Of a DNA stretch of 21,258 bases, positions 6,207 through 13,323 are shown one piece after another. The stretch lies in assembly GCA_947446155.1 (NCBI GenBank), contig CANFFZ010000028.1, positions 1-21,258 of the forward strand, written 5' to 3'. Origin of the DNA: Chloroflexota bacterium (GTDB taxonomy: Bacteria > Chloroflexota > Dehalococcoidia > UBA2979). A model generated the notes under the pieces. It saw only the letters and a list, made by a program, of their open reading frames with translations, ran no database searches and was not told where the DNA came from. The position numbers and the translations under genes were made by a program. Position 1 is the first letter of the stretch; every line of letters starts with the position of its first letter.

Positions 6207-7010
6207 ATGACTGATCAAGACGTGCCCGAAGCAGGCGGGCTGCTCCTCGCGATCGACATCGGCAACACGAGCATCGCTGTCGGTGTCTTCGACGGTGACG
6301 AGATCGCTGCGACCTTCCGAGTCGCGACCGACCGTGAGAACTTCCCGGACGAATACTCCGTGCTGTTCAGCAGCCTCCTCCGGTCGCGAGGGATCGATCC
6401 TGACGACGTCACCGCCGCCATCATGTCGAGCACAGTGCCACCTCTGGTCGGGACCTTCCAACAGGTGTGCCGCGAGCAGTTCGGCGTCGAACCGATCGTC
6501 GTCGGGCCGGGTGTGCGCACCGGTATCCGCGTGCTGTACGACAACCCGCGCGAGGTCGGTTCGGACCGCATCCTTCACGCCGTGGCCGCCCTGGACAAGT
6601 ACGATCCGCCGCTCGTGATCGTCGACCTGGGCACGGCCGCCGTCTTCGATGCCGTGTCGAGAAACGGCGACTATCTGGGCGGCGCCATCGCGCCGGGCAT
6701 CGGCCTTGCCTCGGAGGCGCTGTTCAGCCGTGCGGCGATGTTGCACCGCGTGAAAATCGAACGTCCCGACGGCCCGGTGGGCCGCAACACCATCCACTCG
6801 ATGCAGAGCGGCATCTTCTTCGGCTACGTGGAACTGGTGCGTGGCATGGTGCGCCGGTTCAAGGAGGAAGTAGGCGAGGAAGCCGTGGTCATCGGCACCG
6901 GCGGATACGCTCACATGATTGCCGAGGAAGCCGGCTGTTTCGACGCGCTGGAGCCGGATCTGAATCTGACGGGCCTCCGTCTGGTCTACGAGGCGAACCG
7001 TGAACGCTGA
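6207..7010 (+). CDS. coaX: type III pantothenate kinase
   Basis: This 267-residue enzyme phosphorylates pantothenate, the first step of coenzyme A synthesis. It belongs to the ASKHA fold and, as a type III enzyme, is typically not inhibited by CoA. AIDIGNTSIAVGVFDG near residue 15 is the phosphate-binding motif. GSDRILHAVAAL corresponds to the GADR motif, IVDLGTAAVFDAV to the second phosphate motif, and GGAIAPGIGL to the GGxIxPG segment. The C-terminal GTGGYA closes the nucleotide site. The start is ATG 6207, preceded by GGGAGG at about 4 nt; upstream in-frame ATG 6081 precedes the promoter and is rejected. The stop lies inside coaBC, an 11-bp overlap that suggests translational coupling of consecutive CoA genes. 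The usual Thr after GTA is replaced (GTAAV). Confidence 0.95.
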   Translation: MTDQDVPEAGGLLLAIDIGNTSIAVGVFDGDEIAATFRVATDRENFPDEYSVLFSSLLRSRGIDPDDVTAAIMSSTVPPLVGTFQQVCREQFGVEPIVVGPGVRTGIRVLYDNPREVGSDRILHAVAALDKYDPPLVIVDLGTAAVFDAVSRNGDYLGGAIAPGIGLASEALFSRAAMLHRVKIERPDGPVGRNTIHSMQSGIFFGYVELVRGMVRRFKEEVGEEAVVIGTGGYAHMIAEEAGCFDALEPDLNLTGLRLVYEANRER

Positions 7011-8256
7011 TCCCACCCCAACCCTCCCCGGCCGCCCCGGCGATCCGCTTCGGGGGCGCCACATCGTCCTCGGTGTGACCGGGTCGATCTCCTGCTACAA
7101 GGCGATCGAGGTCGCCAGCCGCCTCGTCCAGGCGGGCGCCATCGTCGATATCGCCATGACCGAGCACGCTGCGCAGTTCGTGACGCCGCTCACCTTCCGC
7201 TCCCTGACCGCCCGTGAGCCCTACCTGAGCATGTGGCAGCCCTACGCCGGTGTCGGCGAGGCGCACGTGGAACTCGCGAGGCGTGCCGACGCGATGCTCA
7301 TCGCCCCGGCGACGGCCTCCACGCTCGCGCGGCTCGCGAACGGCCTCGCGGACGACCAGGTGTCCCTCACCGCGCTCGCGACGACGACGCCGCTGCTCGT
7401 CGCCCCGGCGATGGACGGCCAGATGTGGGAGAACCCCGCGACGCAGGCGAACGTCGAGATCCTCAAGGCGCGTGGCGTGCAGTTCATCGGGCCCGCGCAG
7501 GGACGGCTTGCCTCCGGGCGGATGGGCCTCGGGCGGCTCGTCGAGCCCGAGCGGCTGATCGAGGAGTTGCGCTGGCGCCTCGGTCGGGAGCACGGCGACC
7601 TCGTGGGCCGGCGCATCGTGGTGAGTGCCGGTGGGACGCGTGAGCCGATCGACCCGGTGCGCTACGTGGGGAACCGCAGCAGCGGCAAGATGGGCTACGC
7701 CGTCGCCGAGGCCGCTCGCGACCGAGGCGCGGAGGCGGTCATCGTCTCCACGGTGTCACTGCCGGTGCCGGCGGGTGTGCGTGTCGTCTCGGTCGAGTCC
7801 GCGCTGCAGATGATGGAGGCGGTCCACCGCGAGTGTGCTGATGCGGATGCTCTGATCATGGCAGGCGCAGTGGCCGATTACCGGCCCGCCGATGCCGCCG
7901 AACAGAAGATCAAGCGCGATAAGACCGGCGACATGAGCATCGACCTGCTGGAGAACCCGGACATCATCGCGTCCACGCCGCTCGAGTCGAAGCGCGGGCG
8001 GCTGACCAAGATCTCGTTCGCGGCGGAGACGCAGGACCTGATCGCGAACGCCACGGCCAAACTCGAGAAGAAGGGTGCGCGGTTCGTGGTCGCGAACGAC
8101 GTCAGCGCGACGGACGCTGGCTTCGGCGTGGACAACAACCGGGTGACGATCCTCGACGATGCGGGGGGCCGCGCTGACCTCCCCCTGATGCCGAAGTACG
8201 ACGTGGGCCACGCGATCCTCGACCGCGTCCTACCGCTGCTCGCCCCGAAGGGATAG
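7000..8256 (+). CDS. coaBC: bifunctional phosphopantothenoylcysteine decarboxylase / phosphopantothenate-cysteine ligase
   Basis: A 418-residue two-domain enzyme of CoA synthesis. The N-terminal CoaC half is a flavoprotein: GVTGSISCYKA (25-35) binds FMN, H89 in GEAHVELAR fits the catalytic His, and PAMDGQMW (137-143) is the PxMNxxMW motif with Asp in place of Asn. The flap reads RLASGRMGLGRL, with Ser at 172 where E. coli Dfp has a catalytic Cys. The C-terminal CoaB half has SAGGTREPIDPVRYVGNRSSGKMG (209-232), VADYRP (291-296), the KIKR lysine region near 303-306 and FAAET (340-344), all typical of the CTP-dependent ligase. The start GTG 7000 lies inside coaX. Length is normal. Confidence 0.95.
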   Translation: MNADPTPTLPGRPGDPLRGRHIVLGVTGSISCYKAIEVASRLVQAGAIVDIAMTEHAAQFVTPLTFRSLTAREPYLSMWQPYAGVGEAHVELARRADAMLIAPATASTLARLANGLADDQVSLTALATTTPLLVAPAMDGQMWENPATQANVEILKARGVQFIGPAQGRLASGRMGLGRLVEPERLIEELRWRLGREHGDLVGRRIVVSAGGTREPIDPVRYVGNRSSGKMGYAVAEAARDRGAEAVIVSTVSLPVPAGVRVVSVESALQMMEAVHRECADADALIMAGAVADYRPADAAEQKIKRDKTGDMSIDLLENPDIIASTPLESKRGRLTKISFAAETQDLIANATAKLEKKGARFVVANDVSATDAGFGVDNNRVTILDDAGGRADLPLMPKYDVGHAILDRVLPLLAPKG

Positions 8257-8264
8257 TCGAGGGG

Positions 8265-8837
8265 CTAGCCCTCAGCCTCGAGGCACTCCACGAGGGCCTC
8301 GAACTCGCGCCAGTGACTGAGGTGGTGGCGGACGTGGGCCGCCGGTTCCTGTGCACGAGGGCTCACGGTGGCACCGAGGAAGAATGCCGGCACCGTGGGA
8401 TGCTCTAGGAAGTCATCGAAGTTCTTAGCGGTGTCATCGAAGAGGACGGCTAGGCCGTGCTCACGGGCGGGTGCTGACTTCGGCCCTCGGTCCGTCCAGA
8501 TCACCTGCGCGGTCGGGATCCCGTGGCGTTCCAGCCAGCGGAGCGCGGAGGGCATTTCCCGCTCGTAGCGGGCCGTCAGGATCACGAGTTCGTGGCGGGC
8601 AGCGAGGCGCTGGGCGATCTCGACCGCCTCGTGCTTCGGCGCCATGTCGACCGTGAGGTCGCCCTCCAGCATGTCCTTCAGCATCACGTCCCAGCGCTCC
8701 GCACCAACCTGAGGCTTGCCCGGTAGGCCCTGGCGGTGGAGTTCGAGTAGGTCGATGCCGAAGCGCTCCTGCGTCAGGCGCACGAGCATTTCGCTGAAGT
8801 CAGCGAGGGTGTCGTCGAAGTCGAGGCCGATTCTCAT
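8265..8837 (-). CDS. HAD-type phosphatase, 5'(3')-nucleotidase-like
   Basis: A 190-residue protein starting MRIGLDFDDTLADF, in which D6 and D8 form the HAD motif I of the 5'-nucleotidase/NT5C-like branch. Motif II is VILTAR, and motif IV is VLFDDTAKNFDDF. A helical cap containing ERFGIDLLELHRQ lies between motifs I and II. All catalytic elements are present. The likely role is dephosphorylation of a nucleotide or small phosphate ester, with unknown substrate. The frame is open upstream to 9107, but that part is antisense-like, arginine-rich and overlaps the VOC gene, so ATG 8837 is used. The start overlaps the stop of the VOC gene by 4 bp, suggesting coupled translation. Confidence 0.85.
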   Translation of the reverse strand: MRIGLDFDDTLADFSEMLVRLTQERFGIDLLELHRQGLPGKPQVGAERWDVMLKDMLEGDLTVDMAPKHEAVEIAQRLAARHELVILTARYEREMPSALRWLERHGIPTAQVIWTDRGPKSAPAREHGLAVLFDDTAKNFDDFLEHPTVPAFFLGATVSPRAQEPAAHVRHHLSHWREFEALVECLEAEG

Positions 8838-9247
8838 CCTCGATGCACCTTCACACCTGACGGCCCCGGCTGCATCAACTGGACGTAATTCCCGTCCGGA
8901 TCGATGAGCGTGGCGATGTAGCCGCCCCACGGCTCCTTCGAGGGCTCGCGCACGAAGGTACCACCCGCCGCAGCGATCCGCGCCGCAACCGGCTGGATCG
9001 CGTCCACGCCGAGGTTCAGGAGGTAGCGGGCGGGCTCGACGGTCGCGCCGGTGACCTCGCTGTGGACGGTCACGGTCAGGCGGCAGTCGTGCGGCGGGGT
9101 GCCCCACTGGAACGAGACGAAGCCGTCCCGGTCAGTCCGAGGCGTCAGTCCGAGGGTGTCAACGTAGAACTGGCGCATCGCAGGCCAGCGCTCCGCTGTG
9201 GTGTTCACCATCAGTCCCGCGAGCCCGAAGAAGCCGTCGTCAGCCAT
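8834..9247 (-). CDS. VOC-family (glyoxalase/dioxygenase fold) protein
   Basis: A 137-residue protein with the paired beta-alpha-beta-beta-beta units of the vicinal oxygen chelate fold. The first unit has GLMVNTTAERWPAMRQFYVDTLGL, the typical entrance helix and FYxxxLG. The second ends GGYIATLIDPDGNYVQLMQP, matching the DPDGNxxxL signature. The residue normally giving a metal-binding Glu in DPDGNxxE is Gln here, so metal binding by this site is doubtful. Relatives include glyoxalase I-like enzymes and antibiotic-binding proteins, and no substrate can be assigned. ATG 9247 is used, with GGGG about 6 nt upstream. Its 3' end overlaps the downstream HAD gene by ATGA, and pepA lies 14 bp upstream on the same strand. 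Confidence 0.85.
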   Translation of the reverse strand: MADDGFFGLAGLMVNTTAERWPAMRQFYVDTLGLTPRTDRDGFVSFQWGTPPHDCRLTVTVHSEVTGATVEPARYLLNLGVDAIQPVAARIAAAGGTFVREPSKEPWGGYIATLIDPDGNYVQLMQPGPSGVKVHRG

Positions 9248-9261
9248 CGATGTCCCCGGGG

Positions 9262-10761
9262 CTACTTCGCGCGGCCCGCGACGAAGTGGACGAGCGTGCG
9301 CAGCGGCCGCCCCGTGTTGCCTCGGGGGTTCAGGCCCGACTCTGTGCCGACCATGTCGATGGCGGCGATGTCCAGGTGAGCCCAGGGGGTGTCGCCCGCG
9401 AAGTTCTGAATGAACTTCGCCGCGGTGATCGAGCCGGCAGGTGCGCCGCCGGTGTTCTTCATGTCGGCGACGGGTGACTTGATCAGCTCGCCGTACTCGT
9501 CATCCAGGGGGAGGCGCCACATCTTCTCGCCCGCCAGGTCGCCAGCGCGCTCCATCTCCGCCATCAGGCGGTCGTTGTTGCAGAAGATCCCGAAGCGGAA
9601 GGTGCCGAGGGCCACCCGCACCGCGCCCGTGAGTGTGGCGACATCGATGACGGTGGTGGCACCGTTCGCCTTCGCGTAGGCGATGCCGTCCGCTAGCACG
9701 AGGCGCCCCTCGGCGTCCGTATTGATGACCTCGATGGACTGGCCGTCCATGGCGTAGACCACGTCGCCGGGCTTCGTGGCGGAGCCGGAGGGCATGTTCT
9801 CCGTGCAGGGGGCGACCACCATGACGTTCACGGGGAGTTTGAGGCGCGCTATGGCGCCGATCGCGCCGATCACGACCGCCGCCCCGCTCATGTCGCCCTT
9901 CATCGCGTCCATGTCCGCTGGCGGCTTCAGCGAGATCCCGCCCGTGTCGAAGGTGATCCCCTTCCCGATGAGGGCGATGGTCCGGCCGCGCGGGCCGCCG
10001 CCTCGATAGTTGAGGACGATGAACTTCGGCGGCTGGACGGAGCCGTTCGAGACGGAGAGGTACGAACCCATCTTCAGACGTTCGGCCTCGGCCCGCTCGA
10101 TGATCGTGCACTCGAGGCCCACCTCCGCAGCGAGTTGCTGGGCGCGGGCGGCCATGATCGTGGGGGTCATCAGGTTCGCGGGCTCATTGCCGAGGTCGCT
10201 GGCGAGGTTCTGCATCTCCGCCATGATCGAGCCGCGCTCGACGCCTCGGCGGACGGCAGCGGCCCGTCGGGTGGTCCCCGCGGCCACCGTCACGTCGCCG
10301 ACGGTGTGTGTCGGGCGGTCGGACGGGCGCGTGTGGTGCTTGTCGAAGCGGTAGAGGCCCAGCACGAAGCCCTCGGCGATCGCTTCGCCCGCGCGCTCCG
10401 GGTCGAGGCCGTCCAGGCCTTCGATCGAGATCGCGACGCTGCCACCCCCGGCGTCCCGCAGGCGGCGCGAGAGATTGCCCATCTGCGTGCGGAAGGCGTC
10501 CAGCGTGCGCTTTTCGGTCTCGCCGAGGCCGAACAGGACGATGCGTTTCGCCTTCGCTCGACCGGTCACCGGGAGCAAGGCGACCTCGGCCGCACGTCCC
10601 GCGAACAGGTTATTGGTGCGCATCTTGGCGATGGCACCGCCGGTGGCGCGGTCGGCGGCCTCGGCGTCCCCGGTGAGGCGAGCGCTCCCGGGGGGAATCA
10701 TCACGATGTGGATATCCGCGGCCACCTCGCTGAGCGTCCCACTGGCCACTGTGACTGACAT
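9262..10761 (-). CDS. pepA: leucyl aminopeptidase (M17 family)
   Basis: A 499-residue cytosolic aminopeptidase that removes N-terminal residues using two metal ions, normally as a hexamer. The variable N-terminal domain is present. The C-terminal catalytic domain carries IGKGITFDTGGISLKP with the metal/catalytic Lys and Asp, MKGDMSGAA, and the M17 signature NTDAEGRLVLADG with Asp, Glu and the catalytic Arg. Length agrees with the family. ATG 10761 is chosen because GGAAGG lies 7 nt upstream; an in-frame GTG at 10797 adds only 12 basic residues not typical of the family. The gene is divergent from the PAP2 gene. HAD and VOC genes lie downstream on the same strand. Confidence 0.95.
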   Translation of the reverse strand: MSVTVASGTLSEVAADIHIVMIPPGSARLTGDAEAADRATGGAIAKMRTNNLFAGRAAEVALLPVTGRAKAKRIVLFGLGETEKRTLDAFRTQMGNLSRRLRDAGGGSVAISIEGLDGLDPERAGEAIAEGFVLGLYRFDKHHTRPSDRPTHTVGDVTVAAGTTRRAAAVRRGVERGSIMAEMQNLASDLGNEPANLMTPTIMAARAQQLAAEVGLECTIIERAEAERLKMGSYLSVSNGSVQPPKFIVLNYRGGGPRGRTIALIGKGITFDTGGISLKPPADMDAMKGDMSGAAVVIGAIGAIARLKLPVNVMVVAPCTENMPSGSATKPGDVVYAMDGQSIEVINTDAEGRLVLADGIAYAKANGATTVIDVATLTGAVRVALGTFRFGIFCNNDRLMAEMERAGDLAGEKMWRLPLDDEYGELIKSPVADMKNTGGAPAGSITAAKFIQNFAGDTPWAHLDIAAIDMVGTESGLNPRGNTGRPLRTLVHFVAGRAK

Positions 10762-10840
10762 ACCGCCACCTTCCCCGCGGGCGCGAGGATACCGCACTCA
10801 AGCGTCAGACCCGTGAGGCTCGATCATCGAGACGCTCGAC

Positions 10841-10846
10841 TACGAT
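10841..10846 (+). promoter_or_regulatory. possible -10 hexamer of the PAP2 gene
   Basis: TACGAT lies in the 144-bp divergent gap between pepA and the PAP2 gene, about 60 nt before its ATG. On the other strand TATCCT (10785-10790) could serve pepA. Neither has a clear -35 partner. Confidence 0.3.
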
Positions 10847-10905
10847 CCTTCACGCTGCGCGTGCGGGGTTGATCCGCGGGCGACGGCCCATGGTGAGGGT
10901 GGCCG

Positions 10906-11721
10906 ATGCGCCTGAGGTTCTACCGCTACCTGCACCGTGTGACCGCGCCGGACCGGACCGGGGTGGTCTGGTTCGACCTCATCGAATTCGGCCTCGCGGC
11001 GTTCGGGTTCCTCTGCTATTTCATCGTGCGCGGGCTGGTCGTGGACGACGCTGGGGCGGCGCTGGACAACGCCCGCTGGATCATCGAGGCCCAGCAGGCG
11101 GTGGACCTCTTCGTGGAGCCGACGCTCAACCAGTGGGTGCTGGAGTCCGCGTGGCGCGTCCGCTTCGTGAACTTCGTCTACTTCTGGCTGGATTTCCCGC
11201 TGATCGTCGGGATCGCCATCCTGTTCTTCATCCGCAGCCGGCAGCACTACACGGTGCTGAGGGACGCGCTGCTGATCTCGGGTGCGTTCGCCCTCGTCAT
11301 GTACTGGACGTTCCCGGTCGCCCCGCCTCGCTATCTGCCGGAGTGGGGCTTCGTGGACACGCTGGCGGAGTTCGACAACCTCTCCTATCAGGCGCAGTCG
11401 ATGCGCCCGTTCGTGAACCCGTTCGCGGCGGTGCCGTCGCTCCACGTCGGCTGGGTGCTCATCCTCGCGATCGTGATCTTCGATGCCACCCGGGCGCGCT
11501 GGGCGCGGATCGCGATCTGCGCGGTGCTGGTGGCGCAGTGCATCGCCGTGGTCGGTTCCGCGAACCACTTCCTGTTCGACGCAGTGATCGGCGCATTCGT
11601 CTCGCTGGCTGGTCTTGCCGTCGCCCTGTGGGCGCAGCAGGGGGGCTATCCGAGACTGCGCGGCTGGTTCCAGGCGAGAGCGTCCGACCTCGAGCGACGG
11701 ATGCGGGACGTCGTGCGCTAG
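10906..11721 (+). CDS. PAP2-superfamily membrane phosphatase/transferase (AUR1-like)
   Basis: A 271-residue integral membrane protein with about six hydrophobic segments: LAAFGFLCYFIVRGL, FVYFWLDFPLIVGIAILFFI, LLISGAFALVMYWTF, VGWVLILAIVIF, IAICAVLVAQCIAVV and VIGAFVSLAGLAVAL. FAAVPSLHVGW is the second phosphatase motif (PSLH), and GSANHFLFDAVIG is the third, with the catalytic His and its Asp. The first motif (KxxxxxxRP) is replaced by VAPPRYLP, as in the PAP2_3 / inositol phosphorylceramide synthase AUR1-like branch. It probably acts on a lipid phosphate or transfers a polar head group at the membrane; the substrate is not known. The ATG has GAGGG about 7 nt upstream. It converges on the DegV-like gene with a 7-bp gap. 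Confidence 0.85.
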   Translation: MRLRFYRYLHRVTAPDRTGVVWFDLIEFGLAAFGFLCYFIVRGLVVDDAGAALDNARWIIEAQQAVDLFVEPTLNQWVLESAWRVRFVNFVYFWLDFPLIVGIAILFFIRSRQHYTVLRDALLISGAFALVMYWTFPVAPPRYLPEWGFVDTLAEFDNLSYQAQSMRPFVNPFAAVPSLHVGWVLILAIVIFDATRARWARIAICAVLVAQCIAVVGSANHFLFDAVIGAFVSLAGLAVALWAQQGGYPRLRGWFQARASDLERRMRDVVR

Positions 11722-11728
11722 CCCTCGC

Positions 11729-12553
11729 TTATTCCGGCTGGTACGGCGCCCGATCCCATATCCACGACACCGCGACGAACCCCGGCCCGAGGTGTGAGGC
11801 CGCGTGGCGGGTCACCGCGTCCACGCTGACCTCCGAGGCCTGCAGGCGCCGTTCCGCCCAGATCGCGAGTGCCTCGGCGGCGGGCGCTGCTGCCGCGTGG
11901 ATGACCGCGACGCGGAGGGCGCCACGCTCCTCGGCGGCCTCGCGGGTGACATTCGAGGTGAACAGGTCGCGCAGCATGCCCAGCGCGGCGTCCCGCTGCG
12001 GGCGGGGGAGCGCGACGAGGCGAGGCCCGTCCCAGCGCGCGACGCCTCGGACGGGTGCGCCGAGGTTGTTCGTGGAGGTCGGGTTCGCGAGTTCGGGGTG
12101 GTCGATGACGCCGAACATGCCGGCCTTTCCGAGGGTCTGCTTTCCCGACGCGAGTGCGGCTCCGAGGTCGGTGCCCCGTGCGGCGGCCTGCGAGGCGATG
12201 ACGGCCGGCCAGCCCGCCTGCATCAGAGTGGCGTTTGTCGCGAGGTGGGCGAACTGTCGCCCCTGCGCCTCCACGGCTGCCCTCGCCAGGTCGGGGGTGT
12301 CCGAGGCGCCTCCGTGGCCGTCGTCGACGGAGACGTAGAGGACATCGGCGGTGGCGGCGGCGGCCCGACAAGCCTCGACGGTTGCGGAGGCATCGACGGG
12401 CTGGGCGTTGAGGGAGAGGCTGGAGACACTCTCGTAGCCGACCATCCGGACGGGGCCGGCGGGGGCCAGGATCAGCCCGGTGCGCTCCGCGAGGGCGGCC
12501 GGGACGCTGGCGGCGGCATCGACGACGACATGGACGAATCTGGGGCGGGGCAC
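11729..12553 (-). CDS. divergent DegV-family protein
   Basis: A 274-residue protein with the layout of DegV/FakB fatty-acid-binding proteins. It has an N-terminal HVVVDAAASVPAALAERTGLILAPAG strand-helix, a central VLYVSVDDGHGGAS loop and GKQTLGKAGMFGVIDH in place of the second-domain K-x-G-R-I segment. LRVAVIHAAAAPAAEAL follows (VAVxHxxxxxxAxxL in DegV), and the end HLGPGFVAVSW matches the HxGPGxxGxxY tail. The first motif lacks the usual DS(T/S): it reads DAAAS. Fatty-acid binding is therefore an inference and may be altered. The GTG start has AGGAG 6 nt upstream. The gene is divergent from rpsO. Confidence 0.65.
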   Translation of the reverse strand: MPRPRFVHVVVDAAASVPAALAERTGLILAPAGPVRMVGYESVSSLSLNAQPVDASATVEACRAAAATADVLYVSVDDGHGGASDTPDLARAAVEAQGRQFAHLATNATLMQAGWPAVIASQAAARGTDLGAALASGKQTLGKAGMFGVIDHPELANPTSTNNLGAPVRGVARWDGPRLVALPRPQRDAALGMLRDLFTSNVTREAAEERGALRVAVIHAAAAPAAEALAIWAERRLQASEVSVDAVTRHAASHLGPGFVAVSWIWDRAPYQPE

Positions 12554-12824
12554 GGGCGGCTCCTGGGTGGGTGTCGGGTGAGCATGGCGTCTAGCGCGAG
12601 GCCTGTGTTAGCGTGTTGACCGTATCGGGTGCCCCCGCGAGCCACCTCGCAGGTTCCCCGGTCGGCGGTTCCCCCAGCGGACTGACCGGCGAAGGCTGCC
12701 CCGGCTCACATCGAGCGTGCGCGACTTCACCGCTGTCCCTCCGGGACGCTCGGCTCGGCTGCCGGGTACGCCGCGAGTGTAAAGACGACGAGACATAGAG
12801 TCAGACACGGGATCACAACGCCGC
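12554..12824. promoter_or_regulatory. degV-like/rpsO divergent leader region
   Basis: This 271-bp non-coding gap precedes rpsO. Possible base pairing includes CCGGTC (12658-12663) with GACCGG (12684-12689). TTGACC occurs at 12615-12620, but no well-spaced -10 follows it. The 11-mer AGACGACGAGA at 12783-12793 recurs ahead of pnp. Autoregulation by S15 through its leader is known in other bacteria, but I cannot recognise such a fold here. No tRNA or small gene was seen. Confidence 0.35.
12783..12793 (+). repeat. shared leader element, copy 1 (rpsO)
   Basis: AGACGACGAGA lies 31 nt before the rpsO ATG. An identical copy lies at 13299-13309, 14 nt before the pnp ATG. With the three preceding bases the match is 12 of 14. 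Confidence 0.45.
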
Positions 12825-13091
12825 ATGCAGACCCTTGAGCGTAAGACCGAGATCATCACCGAATACCGCACGCACGGCACGGACACCGGCTCCCCGGAAG
12901 TCCAGGTTGCCCTGCTGACGGACCGGATCACCCGCCTTACGCAGCACCTGCGTGAGAACAAGCACGACTTCTCCACCCGTCGAGGGCTGCTGAAACTGGT
13001 CGGCCAGCGCCGTCGCCAGTTGCGCTACCTCAGCAAGGTGGATGTCGACCGTTACCACAAACTCATCCAGTCGCTCGGGTTGCGCCGGTAG
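12825..13091 (+). CDS. rpsO: 30S ribosomal protein S15
   Basis: An 88-residue protein of canonical S15 length. It has the typical four-helix content and conserved [19 protein letters not shown], the [23 protein letters not shown] helix that contacts 16S rRNA, and a final [14 protein letters not shown]15 binds the central domain of 16S rRNA early in 30S assembly. The ATG lacks a strong Shine-Dalgarno sequence; a GGGATC lies about 12 nt upstream. pnp follows after 232 bp, the order found in many bacteria. The only CGA codon precedes GGG, in contrast with CGC/CGT elsewhere. Confidence 0.98.
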   Translation: MQTLERKTEIITEYRTHGTDTGSPEVQVALLTDRITRLTQHLRENKHDFSTRRGLLKLVGQRRRQLRYLSKVDVDRYHKLIQSLGLRR

Positions 13092-13106
13092 GGCAGCCCT
13101 GGAGCA

Positions 13107-13130
13107 CGGCCGGGCTTCCTAGCCCGGCCG
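13107..13130 (+). terminator. 10-bp hairpin after rpsO, terminator or processing site
   Basis: CGGCCGGGCT (13107-13116) pairs perfectly with AGCCCGGCCG (13121-13130) around a TCCT loop, 15 nt after the rpsO stop. No U-tract follows, so it may act as a 3' stabiliser, a weak terminator or an RNase III target rather than a strong intrinsic terminator. Confidence 0.6.
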
Positions 13131-13196
13131 AGGCAGTTGGCCATGCGTCGAACTTGCCCCCTTCAGCCCATCACGTTCGGCTCAGCCGAGCGTCTT

Positions 13197-13220
13197 CGAC
13201 GCACCCCCACGGGTGCGTCG
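13197..13220 (+). promoter_or_regulatory. 10-bp hairpin in the pnp leader
   Basis: CGACGCACCC (13197-13206) pairs perfectly with GGGTGCGTCG (13211-13220) around a CCAC loop, about 100 nt before pnp. A second CGCACCC at 13237-13243 could compete for GGGTGCG. In E. coli a leader stem upstream of pnp is cut by RNase III and mediates autoregulation; a similar role here is inference. Confidence 0.5.
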
Positions 13221-13298
13221 CTTCGTGTGGGACACCCGCACCCGTAACTGCACGTGTAACCGCCGGACGTCCGAGGTGGACGCGGCGATGTCGTATTG

Positions 13299-13309
13299 AG
13301 ACGACGAGA
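13299..13309 (+). repeat. shared leader element, copy 2 (pnp)
   Basis: Second copy of AGACGACGAGA, 14 nt before the pnp start and just upstream of the AGAGG that serves as ribosome binding site. Confidence 0.45.
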
Positions 13310-13323
13310 GAGACAGAGGCACC

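Noticed and set aside
5667..7064. 465-codon - strand frame across coaX and the dnaA leader
   Set aside because: It opposes coaX, has no recognisable domain and spans the divergent promoter region.
8259..8273. Possible terminator between coaBC and the HAD gene
   Set aside because: Only 5 bp (GAGGG/CCCTC) around the HAD stop codon, without a U-tract.
8838..9107. N-terminal extension of the HAD gene at 8265
   Set aside because: The extension is Arg/Gly/Pro-rich, lies antiphase over the VOC gene and precedes the conserved MRIGLDFDDT start.
12554..12824. tRNA or small RNA gene before rpsO
   Set aside because: No T-loop GGTTCGAATCC-like sequence or cloverleaf arms could be found; only leader-like GC-rich stems.
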